This document shows, piece after piece, positions 1 through 9,304 of a stretch of DNA of 64,000 bases. How positions within the stretch are numbered: the stretch's first letter is position 1; each line of letters begins with the position of its first letter. The position numbers and the translations under genes were made by a program. This DNA is from Saccharopolyspora thermophila (GTDB lineage Bacteria > Actinomycetota > Actinomycetes > Mycobacteriales > Pseudonocardiaceae), in contig NZ_BMMT01000009.1 of assembly GCF_014646075.1 (NCBI RefSeq), forward strand, positions 62,001 through 126,000, in the 5' to 3' direction. The notes under the pieces are model-generated. The model saw only the letters and a list, made by a program, of their open reading frames with translations. It made no database searches and was not told the DNA's origin.

Positions 1-1338
1 GCCATCCGGCGCGACGTCGGACAACCGCGCGGCCAACATCGCCACCGGCCGGTCCACGGACAGGCTGATCTCGGCCACCGGACCGCCCAGGATCTCGCAG
101 CGCTCAGCCAGCGGTTCGGTGTCGAACACCATCGCCCCGCCGTCCTCCTCACGCTGGTCGTAGGGCAGGTCGGGGGGCGCGTTGTAGGAGCACCACTTGC
201 CGGCGAACTGACCCAGCGACAGCGGCGACTCCACCTCCAGCGGCCGTGAGGCGGGCTCGGTGCCGGGGCGGCCGATCAGGTTGTGGCCCAGCGGGCAGTG
301 GATCCGCTCCATGTGTGGTGAGGGCCAGCCCGGTTCGCCGACCCAGCGACCGGGCCGCTCGTCGTAGGCCGTCGACGGCGGCATGCTCTCCTGCATCCAG
401 ATGCACAGCATGGGTGCGTCCATGACGCCGTTGTCGACGTCCTTGAGCCAGTGGTCCCACCAGCGCACCAGTTCCTGCAGGAACCCGATCGCCGGGCCGG
501 GCTGACCCAGGTGCGGGTACTTGTGCGACCACGGGCCGATCAGGCCCCGCCGCGGCACCGTGAGGCGCTCCATGAGCCGGAACACCGCGTTCGAGTACCC
601 GTCGGCCCATCCGCTGGCGGCCAGCACCGGACAGGCGATGCTGCTGTAGTCCTCGCACACCGAGCCGTGCTCCCAGTAGGCGTCCCGGCGCTGGTGGTGC
701 AACCACTTCGCCAACCACAGGCCGCTGTCGCGCATTCGCTGGTGCCACTGCTCACGCCAGCTCTCCCCGACCAGCGCCGGATCCGGCGGACAGGCGTTGT
801 AGGCGAACATCGTCGAGGCCCACGACAGGTTGTCGCTGAGCAGGCACCCGCCCATGTAGTGCACGTCGTCGGCGTAGCGGTCGTCGCTGCAGCTCAGCGC
901 GGCGATCGCGGCGAGGCTCGGCGGGCGGCGGGCGGCGACCTGCAGGGCGTTGAACCCGCCCCAGGAGATGCCCATCATGCCGGTGCGCCCGGTGCACCAG
1001 GGCTGCGCGGCCAGCCAGGCCAACACCTCCTCGGCGTCCCGCAGCTCCTGCTCCAGGTACTCGTCGGCGAGGACGCCCTCCGAGTCACCGCTGCCGCGCA
1101 GGTCCACGCGGGCGCAGGCGTAGCCGTGGCCGGCCAGGTAGGGGTGGTGGATCGAGTCGCGCCGCGCGGTGAGGTCGCGCTTGCGGTACGGGATGAACTC
1201 CAGGATCGCCGGCACCGGTTCGGTGTCGGAGGACACCGAGCGCCAGATGCGCGCCGCCAGCCGGGTGCCGTCGCCGAGCGGTATCCAGACGTGCTCCTCT
1301 TCCTTGATCTCGTTCGGCAGCGCGGTCACGATCCGCAT
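1..1338 (-). CDS. CocE/NonD family alpha/beta hydrolase (C-terminus cut off)
   Basis: The first 446 codons of a serine hydrolase of the X-Pro dipeptidyl-peptidase/cocaine-esterase (CocE) family; the reading frame runs off the left edge, so the C-terminal jelly-roll domain is incomplete. The N-terminus opens with an ATG at 1338. A GISWGG nucleophile elbow is visible (Ser at about residue 125), preceded by the RVDLRGSGDSEG segment typical of the family. The family cleaves acyl, ester or peptide bonds; the actual substrate cannot be read from sequence. No signal peptide is evident, so it is probably cytoplasmic. It is divergent from the SDR gene at 1499, with about 160 bp between them. Confidence 0.88.
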   Translation of the reverse strand, partial: MRIVTALPNEIKEEEHVWIPLGDGTRLAARIWRSVSSDTEPVPAILEFIPYRKRDLTARRDSIHHPYLAGHGYACARVDLRGSGDSEGVLADEYLEQELRDAEEVLAWLAAQPWCTGRTGMMGISWGGFNALQVAARRPPSLAAIAALSCSDDRYADDVHYMGGCLLSDNLSWASTMFAYNACPPDPALVGESWREQWHQRMRDSGLWLAKWLHHQRRDAYWEHGSVCEDYSSIACPVLAASGWADGYSNAVFRLMERLTVPRRGLIGPWSHKYPHLGQPGPAIGFLQELVRWWDHWLKDVDNGVMDAPMLCIWMQESMPPSTAYDERPGRWVGEPGWPSPHMERIHCPLGHNLIGRPGTEPASRPLEVESPLSLGQFAGKWCSYNAPPDLPYDQREEDGGAMVFDTEPLAERCEILGGPVAEISLSVDRPVAMLAARLSDVAPDG

Positions 1339-1498
1339 CGGAATGACTCCAGACAGCAGCGGTCGCTCGTCATCGTCCACTGGGGACGAGCGCGGGGTGG
1401 GGCGGCGTGTGCACCCCTCTCACGTACCCGTTCCGATCGCCGCGTTAACCCGCCGCCACGACGGGTAGCCGGTGGACGTGCGGGAAGGAGGCCGGACG

Positions 1499-2365
1499 AT
1501 GGGGGACATGCCGAATACGGCCCCGGCGCAGCAGCAGGAAACGCCGGGCACGACCGGCCCGATGGAGCCGGCGCCGCGTGACGAGATGCGCGACTACGTC
1601 GGCGCCGGTCACCTGCAGGACAGAAAGGCACTGATCACCGGCGGTGACTCGGGCATCGGCCGGGCCGTGGCGGTGGCCTTCGCCAAGGAGGGCGCGGACG
1701 TTGCGATCGGCTACCTCGACGCCGCCGAGCAGGCCGACGCCGAGCACACCGCCGAGCTGGTGCGTGAGCAGGGCCGCGACTGCCACCTGTTCCGCGGCGA
1801 CGTCGCCGACGAGCAGTACTGCCGACGGCTGGTGGACGAGGCGGCCGAGCGGCTCGGCGGGCTGGACGTGCTGGTCAACCACGCGGGGACACAGGCGGCC
1901 AGCGACGATCTGACGGCCATCAGCACCGAGCAGTTCGACCGCACCTTCAGGGTCAACGTCTACGCGGTGTTCTGGCTGTGCCGGGCCGCGCTGCGCCACC
2001 TGCCCGAGAGCGGCGCGATCATCAACACCGGCTCGGTCAACGGGCTGCGCGGCAACAAGGACCTGATGGACTACGCGGCCAGCAAGGGCGCGGTGCACGT
2101 GCTCACCCAGTCGTTGGCGCAGTCGTTGGTGTCGCGCGGCATCCGGGTCAACTGCGTGGCGCCGGGGCCGGTGTGGACGCCGTTGATCCCCGCGACGCTG
2201 CCGGAGCAGAAGGTCGAGGGGTTCGGCGGGCAGGCCCCGATGCAGCGCATGGCGCATCCCGACGAGATCGCCCCGTCCTACGTGTTCTTCGCCTCGCAGC
2301 GGCTGTCCAGCTACTACACCGGTGAGGTGCTGGCCCCGGTGGGCGGCGAGACGCACCCGGGCTGA
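1499..2365 (+). CDS. SDR family oxidoreductase (general-stress type)
   Basis: A 288-residue short-chain dehydrogenase/reductase with a roughly 40-residue polar N-terminal extension, the layout of the YhdF/YghA-like stress SDRs. The cofactor motif TGGDSGIG is at residues 47-54 and the catalytic YAASK motif is near residue 195. The usual NNAG motif reads NHAG, a mild deviation. The ATG at 1499 is chosen over a GTG at 1472 because GGAAGGAGG lies 7 nt upstream of it. It probably reduces an aldehyde or ketone or oxidises a sugar alcohol with NAD(P)H; substrate unknown. It converges on the peptidase gene, with only three bases between the stop codons. Confidence 0.88.
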   Translation: MGDMPNTAPAQQQETPGTTGPMEPAPRDEMRDYVGAGHLQDRKALITGGDSGIGRAVAVAFAKEGADVAIGYLDAAEQADAEHTAELVREQGRDCHLFRGDVADEQYCRRLVDEAAERLGGLDVLVNHAGTQAASDDLTAISTEQFDRTFRVNVYAVFWLCRAALRHLPESGAIINTGSVNGLRGNKDLMDYAASKGAVHVLTQSLAQSLVSRGIRVNCVAPGPVWTPLIPATLPEQKVEGFGGQAPMQRMAHPDEIAPSYVFFASQRLSSYYTGEVLAPVGGETHPG

Positions 2366-2368
2366 GGA

Positions 2369-3787
2369 TCAGCCCGGCAGGCCGGGGCCCCGGCAGTCCA
2401 CGTCGCCGGCGGGAACGGTGCCGTCCACGAGGTAGGCGGCCACGGTGGTGTCGACGCAGGCGTTGCGCTGGCTGGCGAAGACGCCGTGCGAGTAGCTGTC
2501 GTGCAGCAGCACCATGCGGGAACCGGGCAGGTGCTGCTGCATCCGCCGAGCTCCCGGCAGCGGCGTGGTGGGATCGTGTTCGGCCTGCACCAGCAGGACC
2601 GGCGGCATCGCCGGGTGGCCGAGGCGCGCGGTCTCGCGGGGCCGCGGCCAGTAGCGGCAGGCCGCGGATTCCAGTCCGGTGAGGACCGGTTGCGGATCGG
2701 CGGCGCGCAGCGACCGCAGCGCGCCCAGCACCTCGGCGGTGCTCGGCCGCGGGCTGTCGGCGCATTTCACGATCCGCAGCGCGGCCTCGTAGTTGCGCGA
2801 TCCGACGTCGGTGCCGGGCAGTTCCGGGGTGAGCCCGGTGGTGTCGCCGGCGTGCAGGTACGCGCCGACGGCCCGCGCGAACGGCTCCCACCGCTCGGTG
2901 CGCGAGAGGGTCCGGTAGACGAGGTGGTCGAACTCGGCGGGGCCGAAGGTGCCACGTGCCGGGTGTTCGGCCAGTGCGGAGCGGGCCCGCAGGTAGTGCG
3001 CGCGCACGTCCTCGACCGTCGGACCGAGGCCGAACTCGGGGTGCGCGGCGATCCAGCGGAACAGCACCTCGCGCTGCGCCAGCATGGCGAAGCCCTGCCG
3101 TACGTCGAAGTCGTGCCAGTCGCCGGGGCTGACGACGCTGTCGAGAACCATCCGGCCCACCCGGTGCGGGAACTCGGCCGCGTAGGCGGCACCGAGGTAG
3201 CTGCCGTAGGAGACGCCGAGGAAGTTCAGCCGCGGTTGGCCGAGCGCCTGGCGGATGCGCTCGACGTCGCGCGCGGTGTTGACGGTGTTGATGTGGGTCA
3301 GCACCGCGCCGCTGCGCTGCCGGCAGTCGTCGGCGACGGCGCGCAGCCGGTCCAGGTGGGTGCGGTCGTCGGGCGGGACCGGGTCCGCGCCCGGGTGGTC
3401 GAACAGGCCGCCGAGCGGGCCGCAGTCGACCGGGGCGCTGCGGCCCACGCCGCGCGGGTCGAACCCGATGACGTCATAGGCGCGCTGCACCGGCTCGGGC
3501 AGCTTGGCGCGCTTGGCCACGGCGTAGTCGAAGCCGGACCCGCCAGGGCCACCGGGGTTCACCAGCAGCGCACCCCGGTACTCCGATGGCGTGCCGCTGG
3601 CCCGGATCCGCTTGACGGCCAGGGAGATCTGCCGTCCGCGCGGTTCGGAGTAGTCCAGCGGCACGGTGATCTCGGCGCAGTCCGCGGCGGGATCACCGGC
3701 GCACGGCACGAACAGCGGGGCGTGGACGGCGTTGATCAGCGGGGCGATGAGGAGGGCGGTCAGCCCGAGGCGGGCGGTTCTGATCAC
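2369..3787 (-). CDS. Secreted alpha/beta hydrolase, tripeptidyl aminopeptidase (SlpD/SlpE) family
   Basis: A 472-residue protein with an N-terminal hydrophobic export signal (about residues 1-25), then the mature region containing VNPGGPGGSG and the nucleophile elbow GVSYGS. A C-terminal TAP-like domain carries the acid and His of the triad (EHDPTTP and SYSHGVF). This is the Streptomyces SlpD/SlpE-type layout: extracellular exo-peptidases removing N-terminal tripeptides. The start is a GTG at 3787 with a weak GGAAG upstream. The gene is divergent from the metal-regulated operon beginning at 3888, and the Zur-like box at 3833-3855 lies in the shared promoter region, so zinc control of this gene is possible but unproven. 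Confidence 0.87.
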   Translation of the reverse strand: MIRTARLGLTALLIAPLINAVHAPLFVPCAGDPAADCAEITVPLDYSEPRGRQISLAVKRIRASGTPSEYRGALLVNPGGPGGSGFDYAVAKRAKLPEPVQRAYDVIGFDPRGVGRSAPVDCGPLGGLFDHPGADPVPPDDRTHLDRLRAVADDCRQRSGAVLTHINTVNTARDVERIRQALGQPRLNFLGVSYGSYLGAAYAAEFPHRVGRMVLDSVVSPGDWHDFDVRQGFAMLAQREVLFRWIAAHPEFGLGPTVEDVRAHYLRARSALAEHPARGTFGPAEFDHLVYRTLSRTERWEPFARAVGAYLHAGDTTGLTPELPGTDVGSRNYEAALRIVKCADSPRPSTAEVLGALRSLRAADPQPVLTGLESAACRYWPRPRETARLGHPAMPPVLLVQAEHDPTTPLPGARRMQQHLPGSRMVLLHDSYSHGVFASQRNACVDTTVAAYLVDGTVPAGDVDCRGPGLPG

Positions 3788-3832
3788 AGCGGGTCACTTC
3801 CGTGGTCACTCGACGCATGATTGCCAGCTTTC

Positions 3833-3855
3833 TTGAAAACGATTATCATCGCCAA
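3833..3855 (+). promoter_or_regulatory. Zur-like operator 1
   Basis: An A/T-rich imperfect palindrome in otherwise very GC-rich DNA. The core TGAAAACGATTATCA (3834-3848) is a dyad whose flanks read TGA...TCA, resembling actinobacterial Zur boxes (TGAAAA-type half sites). It lies about 33 bp upstream of the GTG start at 3888. The 13-base segment GAAAACGATTATC at 3835-3847 recurs exactly, on the opposite strand, at 19211-19223 upstream of a zinc metallochaperone gene. A near copy is at 10082-10104. Confidence 0.7.
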
Positions 3856-3887
3856 CTGTTGCGCACAACCGCCTGGAAGGAGTCCGC

Positions 3888-5156
3888 GTGGGCCACCTGC
3901 TGTTGGTGGAGAGCTGGGTCGGATCGATGAGCGCGCTGCTGCCCCGGGGGATCAGGGAGAGCGGCCACCGGTTCAGCTTCCTCACCCGCGATCTGCAGCA
4001 CTACTTGCGGTCGAAGCCGACGGCCGGGACGCACCCGTTGCTGGGCGCGGACAACCTGCTCACCTTCGAGACCAACGATGTGCCGGAGCTGCTGGACCAC
4101 CTGTCGGCGTTGCAGCCGGTGCTCGGCTTCGACGGCGTGCTGTCCTCCTGCGACTACTACCTCGCGACCGCTGCCCGCGCCGCCCAGCGCCTCGGGCTGC
4201 CGGGCGCGCCGCCCGAGGCGGTGGAGCGGGCATGCGCCAAGGACCGCACCCGCCTCGCGCTGCGCGAGGCGGGCGTGCCCGGCCCGGCCTTCGCCCTCGC
4301 CGAAACCGCGTCGGGGCTGGAGGAAGCCGCCGAGGCGCTGGGCTACCCGCTCGTGGTCAAGCCCGTCGATCTGTGCGCGGGCATGTTCGTGCGCGAAGTG
4401 GACGGTCCGGCCGCACTGCGCGAAGCCTACGCCGCGCTGCGGGACTTCCCGGTCAATGCGCGCGGCCAGCAGCGCAGTCCCGTGGTGCTGCTGGAAGAAC
4501 TGCTGACCGGACCGGAGGTGAGCGTGGAGACCGTGACGGCGGGCGGCCGCACCACGGTCGTCGGCGTCACCGACAAGAGCATCGCCGGCGCACCGTGGTT
4601 CGTCGAAACCGGGCACATGTTCCCGGCCGCGCTGGACCCCGGCACCGAGGCCGAGGTGACGCGCACCGCGGTCGCCGCGATCGAGGCACTGGGCCTGGAC
4701 CACGTCGTGGGCCACACCGAGATCAAGATCACCCCGGCCGGGCCACGGGTGGTCGAGGTCAACCCGCGACCGGCGGGCAACCAGATCACCGAACTGATCC
4801 GGCGGGTCACCGGCATCGACCTTGCGGCCGTCCACGCACAGCTCGCCCTGGGCGAGGAATTCGACCTGCAGCGGGTCAACACCGGCGCCGCCAGCGCGGC
4901 CATCGCCTTCCTGCTGCCACCCCGCGAGGGCGTGCTCGCCGAGGTGCGCGGCACCGAGCGGCTGCGCAGCGATCCGGCGGTGGTCGACTGGTCGGTCAAA
5001 CCCGCCGGGCACCGCACCGGCCCGGCCACCAGCAACAACAACTACCTCGGCCACGTCATGGTGACCAGCGACCGGCCCGGGGCGGCGCGTGCCCGCGCCG
5101 AGTCGATGATCGCCGGACTCGACGTGCGCTACGCCACCGCGGAGGCCGCCGCGTGA
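3888..5156 (+). CDS. ATP-grasp amino acid/peptide ligase, first gene of putative zincophore operon
   Basis: A 422-residue ATP-grasp enzyme. An N-terminal pre-grasp Rossmann-like domain is followed by the ATP-grasp core with a KPVD lysine strand and the metal-binding segment EVNPRPAGNQ near residues 287-296. Proteins of this layout join a carboxylate, usually of an amino acid, to an amine through an acyl-phosphate. The GTG at 3888 is preceded by GGAAGGA at 3875-3881. The stop overlaps the next start (GTGA), indicating translational coupling. With a cysteine-synthase-like enzyme and a dipeptide epimerase in the same operon, the likely job is ligation of a small peptide or pseudo-peptide chelator. 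A Zur-like box lies just upstream. Confidence 0.82.
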   Translation: MGHLLLVESWVGSMSALLPRGIRESGHRFSFLTRDLQHYLRSKPTAGTHPLLGADNLLTFETNDVPELLDHLSALQPVLGFDGVLSSCDYYLATAARAAQRLGLPGAPPEAVERACAKDRTRLALREAGVPGPAFALAETASGLEEAAEALGYPLVVKPVDLCAGMFVREVDGPAALREAYAALRDFPVNARGQQRSPVVLLEELLTGPEVSVETVTAGGRTTVVGVTDKSIAGAPWFVETGHMFPAALDPGTEAEVTRTAVAAIEALGLDHVVGHTEIKITPAGPRVVEVNPRPAGNQITELIRRVTGIDLAAVHAQLALGEEFDLQRVNTGAASAAIAFLLPPREGVLAEVRGTERLRSDPAVVDWSVKPAGHRTGPATSNNNYLGHVMVTSDRPGAARARAESMIAGLDVRYATAEAAA

Positions 5157-5959
5157 CCCCGCGGTCGGTCGAGGAGCTCACCCATCAGGTCCTCAGTGGA
5201 CAGCACGGGCAGGTGCGGGACGCCACGGTCAGCGTCGGTTTCCTCACCCAGCAGGGAGCCCGGCACGCCGACCGGCAGCGCGAGTACCGCAACCACGTGC
5301 TCAGCCTGCGGGTCGAGGACGAGGTGGGCTCGTGCGCGGTGGAACCCGGTGAGGTGACCGAGGACGTCGTCCTCGACTGCGTCGGCGCGCCCGTCGCGGA
5401 CCTGCTGCGCAGCCCGCTGCGGCCGGTCCGCGTCGCCGCGCTGGACGCGTACCTGCAGTGGCGGCGACCGCACCGCGACCACGCCGAGGCGGTGGTCGTC
5501 GGGCGCGGCAGCTCGCTGCAGAAGTCGTTGCACCGCGCCCGATGCGTGGTCGACCTGCTGCCCGTCGGGCCAGGCCGGCGGGTGCTGGTGGTGGGTGTGG
5601 TGAACTCCCTGCTGCACCAGCTGCGCGAACGCGGCAACCCCTACGTGGCCTGCGACTACAAGGGCGGCCGCACCGAGTGGGGCGAGCCGGTGGTCACCGA
5701 CGCGCTGGCGGCGCTCGACGACTGCGAGGCGGTCCTCGCCTCCGGGATGGTCGTCGGCAACGGCACCTTCCAGCCGCTGCTGGACCACTCCCGGGCGACC
5801 GGAACCCCGCTGGTGATGTTCGCCCAGACGGCCAGCGGAGTACTGCCGCACTTCCTCGGCAGCGGCGTCACCGCCGTCTCCGCCGAGCCCTACCCGTTCT
5901 TCTGGCTCGACGGCGGCCCCACCACGCTCTACCGCTACGCGCCGGGAGGGTGCCGCTGA
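5153..5959 (+). CDS. DUF4213/DUF364 family protein (putative heavy-metal chelation domain)
   Basis: A 268-residue protein whose N-terminal half looks like DUF4213 (enolase N-terminal-like) and whose C-terminal half looks like the Rossmann-like DUF364 domain, recognisable by RRVLVVGVV near residue 143 and [12 protein letters not shown] near residue 200. DUF364 is annotated in family databases as a putative heavy-metal chelation domain, but no catalytic function is established that I know of. The GTG start at 5153 overlaps the previous stop, and its own TGA overlaps the next ATG (TGATG at 5957). Position inside a Zur-box operon is consistent with handling of a metal or of the metal-chelator complex. 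I infer the domains by recognition, not by a search. Confidence 0.72.
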   Translation: MTPRSVEELTHQVLSGQHGQVRDATVSVGFLTQQGARHADRQREYRNHVLSLRVEDEVGSCAVEPGEVTEDVVLDCVGAPVADLLRSPLRPVRVAALDAYLQWRRPHRDHAEAVVVGRGSSLQKSLHRARCVVDLLPVGPGRRVLVVGVVNSLLHQLRERGNPYVACDYKGGRTEWGEPVVTDALAALDDCEAVLASGMVVGNGTFQPLLDHSRATGTPLVMFAQTASGVLPHFLGSGVTAVSAEPYPFFWLDGGPTTLYRYAPGGCR

Positions 5960-7014
5960 TGCCGGGAAACCGCGATCTGCTGGGGCTGGTGTGCGAAACC
6001 CCGCTAACCCGGATCAGCGCGCCGCTGCCGCAACCGCACCCGGGTTTCTGGGCGAAGCTGGAATGCCTCAGCGCGGGCGGGATGAAGGCCCGCGCGGCAG
6101 TGTCGATGCTCACCGGCGCCCGCCGCCGGGGCGAGCTGCGCCCGGGCGCGGCGGTGGTGGAGTCGACCAGCGGCACGCTCGGCATCGGGCTGGCCTTCGC
6201 CGGTCAGGCGCTGGGGCACCCGGTGGTGCTGGTGGTGGACAGCGAACTCGAACCCGCCATGCGGGCCCTGCTGCGGGCGCACGGCGCGCGCCTCGAGGTC
6301 GTCGACGAACCGCACCCGGTCGGCGGCTGGCAGCAGGCGCGGCTGGACCGGGTGCGGCAGCTGTGCCGCGAACTGCCGGACGCGTTCTGGCCCGACCAGT
6401 ACAACAACCCGGACAACCCGGCCGGCTACGAGTCGATGGGCGACGAGATCGCCCGGCAGATCGACCGGGTCGACGTGCTGGTGTGCAGCGTGGGGTCCGG
6501 CGGGCACAGTGCAGGCACCGCCCGCGCGATCCGCCGCCGCTGGCCGCAGGCCCGCCTGATCGGCGTGGACACCATCGGCTCGACCATCTTCGGCCAGCCC
6601 GCCCGGCCGCGGCTGATGCGCGGGCTGGGCAGCAGCATCCATCCCCGCAACGTCGCTTATGGACAGTTCGACGAGGTGCACTGGGTGGGGCCGGTGGAGG
6701 CGGTGCAGGCGTGCCGCACCCTGGCGCGCCGGGCGTTCGTCACCGGGGGCTGGAGCACCGGGGCGGTGGCGCTGGTGGCCGCCTGGGCGGCGCGCGTCGA
6801 TCCCGGCGCGCGGGTGGTGACGGTGTTCCCCGACGGCCCGCACCGCTACCTCGGCACGATCTTCGACGACGACTACTGCCGGGCGCGGGGGCTGCTGGAC
6901 CGGCCGATCGCGACCCGCCCCGTGGAGATCGCCGACCCGCGGGTGGCGGTGGACGGGTGGACGCGCTGCCAGGTCGTGGCGGACCCGCTGCTGGCGATGG
7001 AGGTTCCGGCGTGA
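5959..7014 (+). CDS. PLP-dependent cysteine-synthase-like beta-substituting enzyme
   Basis: A 351-residue fold-type II PLP enzyme related to CysK and SbnA. The Schiff-base lysine is K43 in the segment [10 protein letters not shown], the phosphate loop is GSGGHSAG near residue 180, and the GGWSTGA motif lies near residue 260. The substrate loop that reads TSGN(T/L)G in cysteine synthases reads TSGTLG here (residues 70-75), so the conserved Asn is replaced. The likely chemistry is beta-replacement on O-acetyl- or O-phospho-serine with an amine or amino acid, yielding a diaminopropionate-type building block, but the nucleophile is unknown. It overlaps both neighbours (ATGA/GTGA) in the putative zincophore operon. 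A separate SbnA-like paralogue is at 31053. Confidence 0.82.
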   Translation: MPGNRDLLGLVCETPLTRISAPLPQPHPGFWAKLECLSAGGMKARAAVSMLTGARRRGELRPGAAVVESTSGTLGIGLAFAGQALGHPVVLVVDSELEPAMRALLRAHGARLEVVDEPHPVGGWQQARLDRVRQLCRELPDAFWPDQYNNPDNPAGYESMGDEIARQIDRVDVLVCSVGSGGHSAGTARAIRRRWPQARLIGVDTIGSTIFGQPARPRLMRGLGSSIHPRNVAYGQFDEVHWVGPVEAVQACRTLARRAFVTGGWSTGAVALVAAWAARVDPGARVVTVFPDGPHRYLGTIFDDDYCRARGLLDRPIATRPVEIADPRVAVDGWTRCQVVADPLLAMEVPA

Positions 7015-8024
7015 AGCTGGGGTGGACGGTGCAGCGGCTCACGCTCCGCGAACCGTTGCGGATCTCCCGTTCGGTCATGGCCGAACGGGACGCGGTGACG
7101 GTGGAGCTGGTGCACGACGGCGTGGTGGGCCGCGGCGAAGTGGTGACCAGCACCTACTACGGGTTGACGCGGGAGCGGATCGAGGCGGAGCTGTTGGCGG
7201 CGCGCGAGGTCGTCGAGGCGACGGCTGATCCGGGCGATCTGCGCCTGACCAGCGATGTTCCCGGGGTCACGGCAGCGCTCGACGCGGCCTGGCACGACCT
7301 CGTCGCCGCGTTGCGGGGGGTGCCGGTGTTCGAGCTGCTCGGCGCGGCCAGCTGGCAGCCGACACCGACGGCGTACACGATCGGCATCATGCCGGTCGAC
7401 TGCGCGGTGCGGGCCGCCCGGGACCTGATCGCCCGCGGGTTCAGCGTGCTCAAGGTGAAGCTCGGCGCGCACGACGACGAGATCGACCGGCTGCGGGCGA
7501 TCCGCGGTGCCGCCCCGCACGCCCGCCTGCTGCTGGATCCCAACGGGGCGTGGGAACCCGAGCAGGCGGAACGGATGCTCGTCGCCGCGGCCGAACTGGA
7601 CGTCGACGCCGTGGAACAACCCATCCGGCCCGGCACGCCCGCCGTGCTCGCCGAGGTGGCCGCCCGCTCCCCGGTGCCGGTCATCGCCGACGAGGACGCG
7701 GCCACAGTGGACGACGTACGCGCCCTGGGCCCGCGGGTGCACGGGGTGAACGTGAAACTGGCCAAGTGCGGCGGGATCCGGGCGGCGCGCGAGATCATCG
7801 CCGCCGCCCGGGCGAACGGGGTCGACGTGATGCTCGGCTGCCTGGTGGCCAGTTCGCTCGGCATCGCCCCGGCCGTGCACCTGACCCACGCGGCGCGCTG
7901 GGTCGACCTCGACGGGCACCTGCTGCTGGCGCGGGACCCGTGGACCGGCATCGGCGGCGCCGACGGCGTGCTGCGCCTCGAAGGGGACCGCGGTCTCGGC
8001 GTGCGTCCGGCGGTGCCGACATGA
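7011..8024 (+). CDS. Enolase-superfamily dipeptide epimerase
   Basis: A 337-residue muconate-lactonizing/mandelate-racemase subgroup enzyme. Residues visible: K148-V-K150 (KxK acid/base), metal ligands D176 (LDPNGAW), E202 (EQP) and D227 (ADED), and K249 on the opposite face. A C-terminal D299-L-D301 motif (WVDLDGH) is the DxD signature that holds the alpha-amino group of the substrate in L-Ala-D/L-Glu-type dipeptide epimerases. It should therefore invert a stereocentre in a dipeptide or dipeptide-like product. The GTG start overlaps the upstream TGA at 7012. Coming after the ATP-grasp and PLP genes, it probably sets the stereochemistry of the chelator, though murein peptide recycling is an alternative role for the family. 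Confidence 0.85.
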   Translation: MKLGWTVQRLTLREPLRISRSVMAERDAVTVELVHDGVVGRGEVVTSTYYGLTRERIEAELLAAREVVEATADPGDLRLTSDVPGVTAALDAAWHDLVAALRGVPVFELLGAASWQPTPTAYTIGIMPVDCAVRAARDLIARGFSVLKVKLGAHDDEIDRLRAIRGAAPHARLLLDPNGAWEPEQAERMLVAAAELDVDAVEQPIRPGTPAVLAEVAARSPVPVIADEDAATVDDVRALGPRVHGVNVKLAKCGGIRAAREIIAAARANGVDVMLGCLVASSLGIAPAVHLTHAARWVDLDGHLLLARDPWTGIGGADGVLRLEGDRGLGVRPAVPT

Positions 8025-9304
8025 GGACCTGGCGGCTGATCCGCAGCTTCCCGCCGGCCCTGCAGCTGCTGCTGGTCAACCAGTTCGGCGTGAACACCGG
8101 TTTCTACCTGCTGGTGCCGTACCTGGCCGGGTACCTCGGCCACGCGCTGGGCGCCTCGGCGGCGGTGGTCGGACTGGTTCTCGGCGTGCGCACGCTGAGC
8201 CAGCAGGGGCTGTTCCTGCTCGGCGGCTCGGCCGCGGACCGGTGGGGCGCGCGGGGCGTCATCGTCGCCGGATGCGCGCTGCGCGCGGTGGGATTCGCGC
8301 TGTTCGCCTTCGGCACCTCGCTGCCGGTGCTACTGCTGGCGTCGGCGCTGAGCGGACTGGCCGGGGCGCTGTTCAACCCAGCGGTGCGCACCTACCTGGC
8401 GCAGGAGGCGGGGGATCGCCGAGCCGAGGCGTTCTCGCTGTTCAACGTCTTCGCCAACACCGGTGCCCTGCTCGGTCCGCTGCTGGGCAGCGCGCTGATC
8501 GCGGTGGGCTTCCAGATTTCCGCCCTGGTGGCCGCGGTGATCTTCGCGGTGCTGACCATCGCGCAGGTCGCGGTGCTGCCGGTGCGGCGCGTGCCGCGCC
8601 CGGCGAACTCGGTGTTCACCGACTGGCGTGTGGTGCTGGCCGACCGCCGGTTCCTGGCCTTCACCGCTGCGCTGACCGGGCTGTTCGCCCTGCACAACCA
8701 GCTGTACCTGGTGCTGCCGATGCAGGCCGAGCGGTTCACCGGCTCGCCCGGTGCGGTGGCGGCGGTGTTCGTGGTGGCCACGGTCGCGACCCTGGTGCTG
8801 CAGGTCCGCGTCACCGATGCGGTCAAGGACCGCTGGCGCCGCGGCCGGTCGATCGCCGTCGGACTGGCGGTGATGGGCGCCGGATTCGCGGCCACCGCCG
8901 CGGCCGCCGCGGTGGTCCCGGCCGCGCCCGCGGCGGACCCTCGGGACGCGGCGGTGCGGCTGCTGCCGGTGCTTCTCACGGCGTTCCTGCTGGCGCTGGG
9001 GGTGATGGTGGCGCAGCCGTTCGTCTACGAGCTGATCCCGTCGTTCGGCCGGGCGGAGCTGGCGGGCACCTACTTCGGCGTGTTCTACGTCGTCTCCGGG
9101 ATCACCGCGGCGGCGGGCAACGCGCTCATTGGCTGGCTGACCGACCTGGCGGGCCGGGAGTGGTCGTGGCTGCCCGCGACGCTGTGCGTGCTCATCGGCC
9201 TGTCCTCGGCGGCCGCCGTGCTGGTGCTGGACCGGCGCGGCGGCATCGTTTCCGGAACTGGAGGATTTCGGTGCGCCCCACCATCGTCAGCGCGAACTTC
9301 CTGA
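8021..9304 (+). CDS. MFS transporter, putative metallophore exporter
   Basis: A 427-residue major facilitator with about 12 hydrophobic segments and the loop 2-3 motif region reading GGSAADRWGARG (residues about 68-79). Such MFS pumps are usual exporters in metallophore clusters. The ATG at 8021 overlaps the preceding TGA, and the gene's last 34 bases overlap the methyltransferase start at 9271. The C-terminal tail after the last membrane segment is short and polar. The substrate is inferred only from operon context; a general drug pump cannot be excluded from sequence. Confidence 0.83.
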   Translation: MRTWRLIRSFPPALQLLLVNQFGVNTGFYLLVPYLAGYLGHALGASAAVVGLVLGVRTLSQQGLFLLGGSAADRWGARGVIVAGCALRAVGFALFAFGTSLPVLLLASALSGLAGALFNPAVRTYLAQEAGDRRAEAFSLFNVFANTGALLGPLLGSALIAVGFQISALVAAVIFAVLTIAQVAVLPVRRVPRPANSVFTDWRVVLADRRFLAFTAALTGLFALHNQLYLVLPMQAERFTGSPGAVAAVFVVATVATLVLQVRVTDAVKDRWRRGRSIAVGLAVMGAGFAATAAAAAVVPAAPAADPRDAAVRLLPVLLTAFLLALGVMVAQPFVYELIPSFGRAELAGTYFGVFYVVSGITAAAGNALIGWLTDLAGREWSWLPATLCVLIGLSSAAAVLVLDRRGGIVSGTGGFRCAPPSSARTS

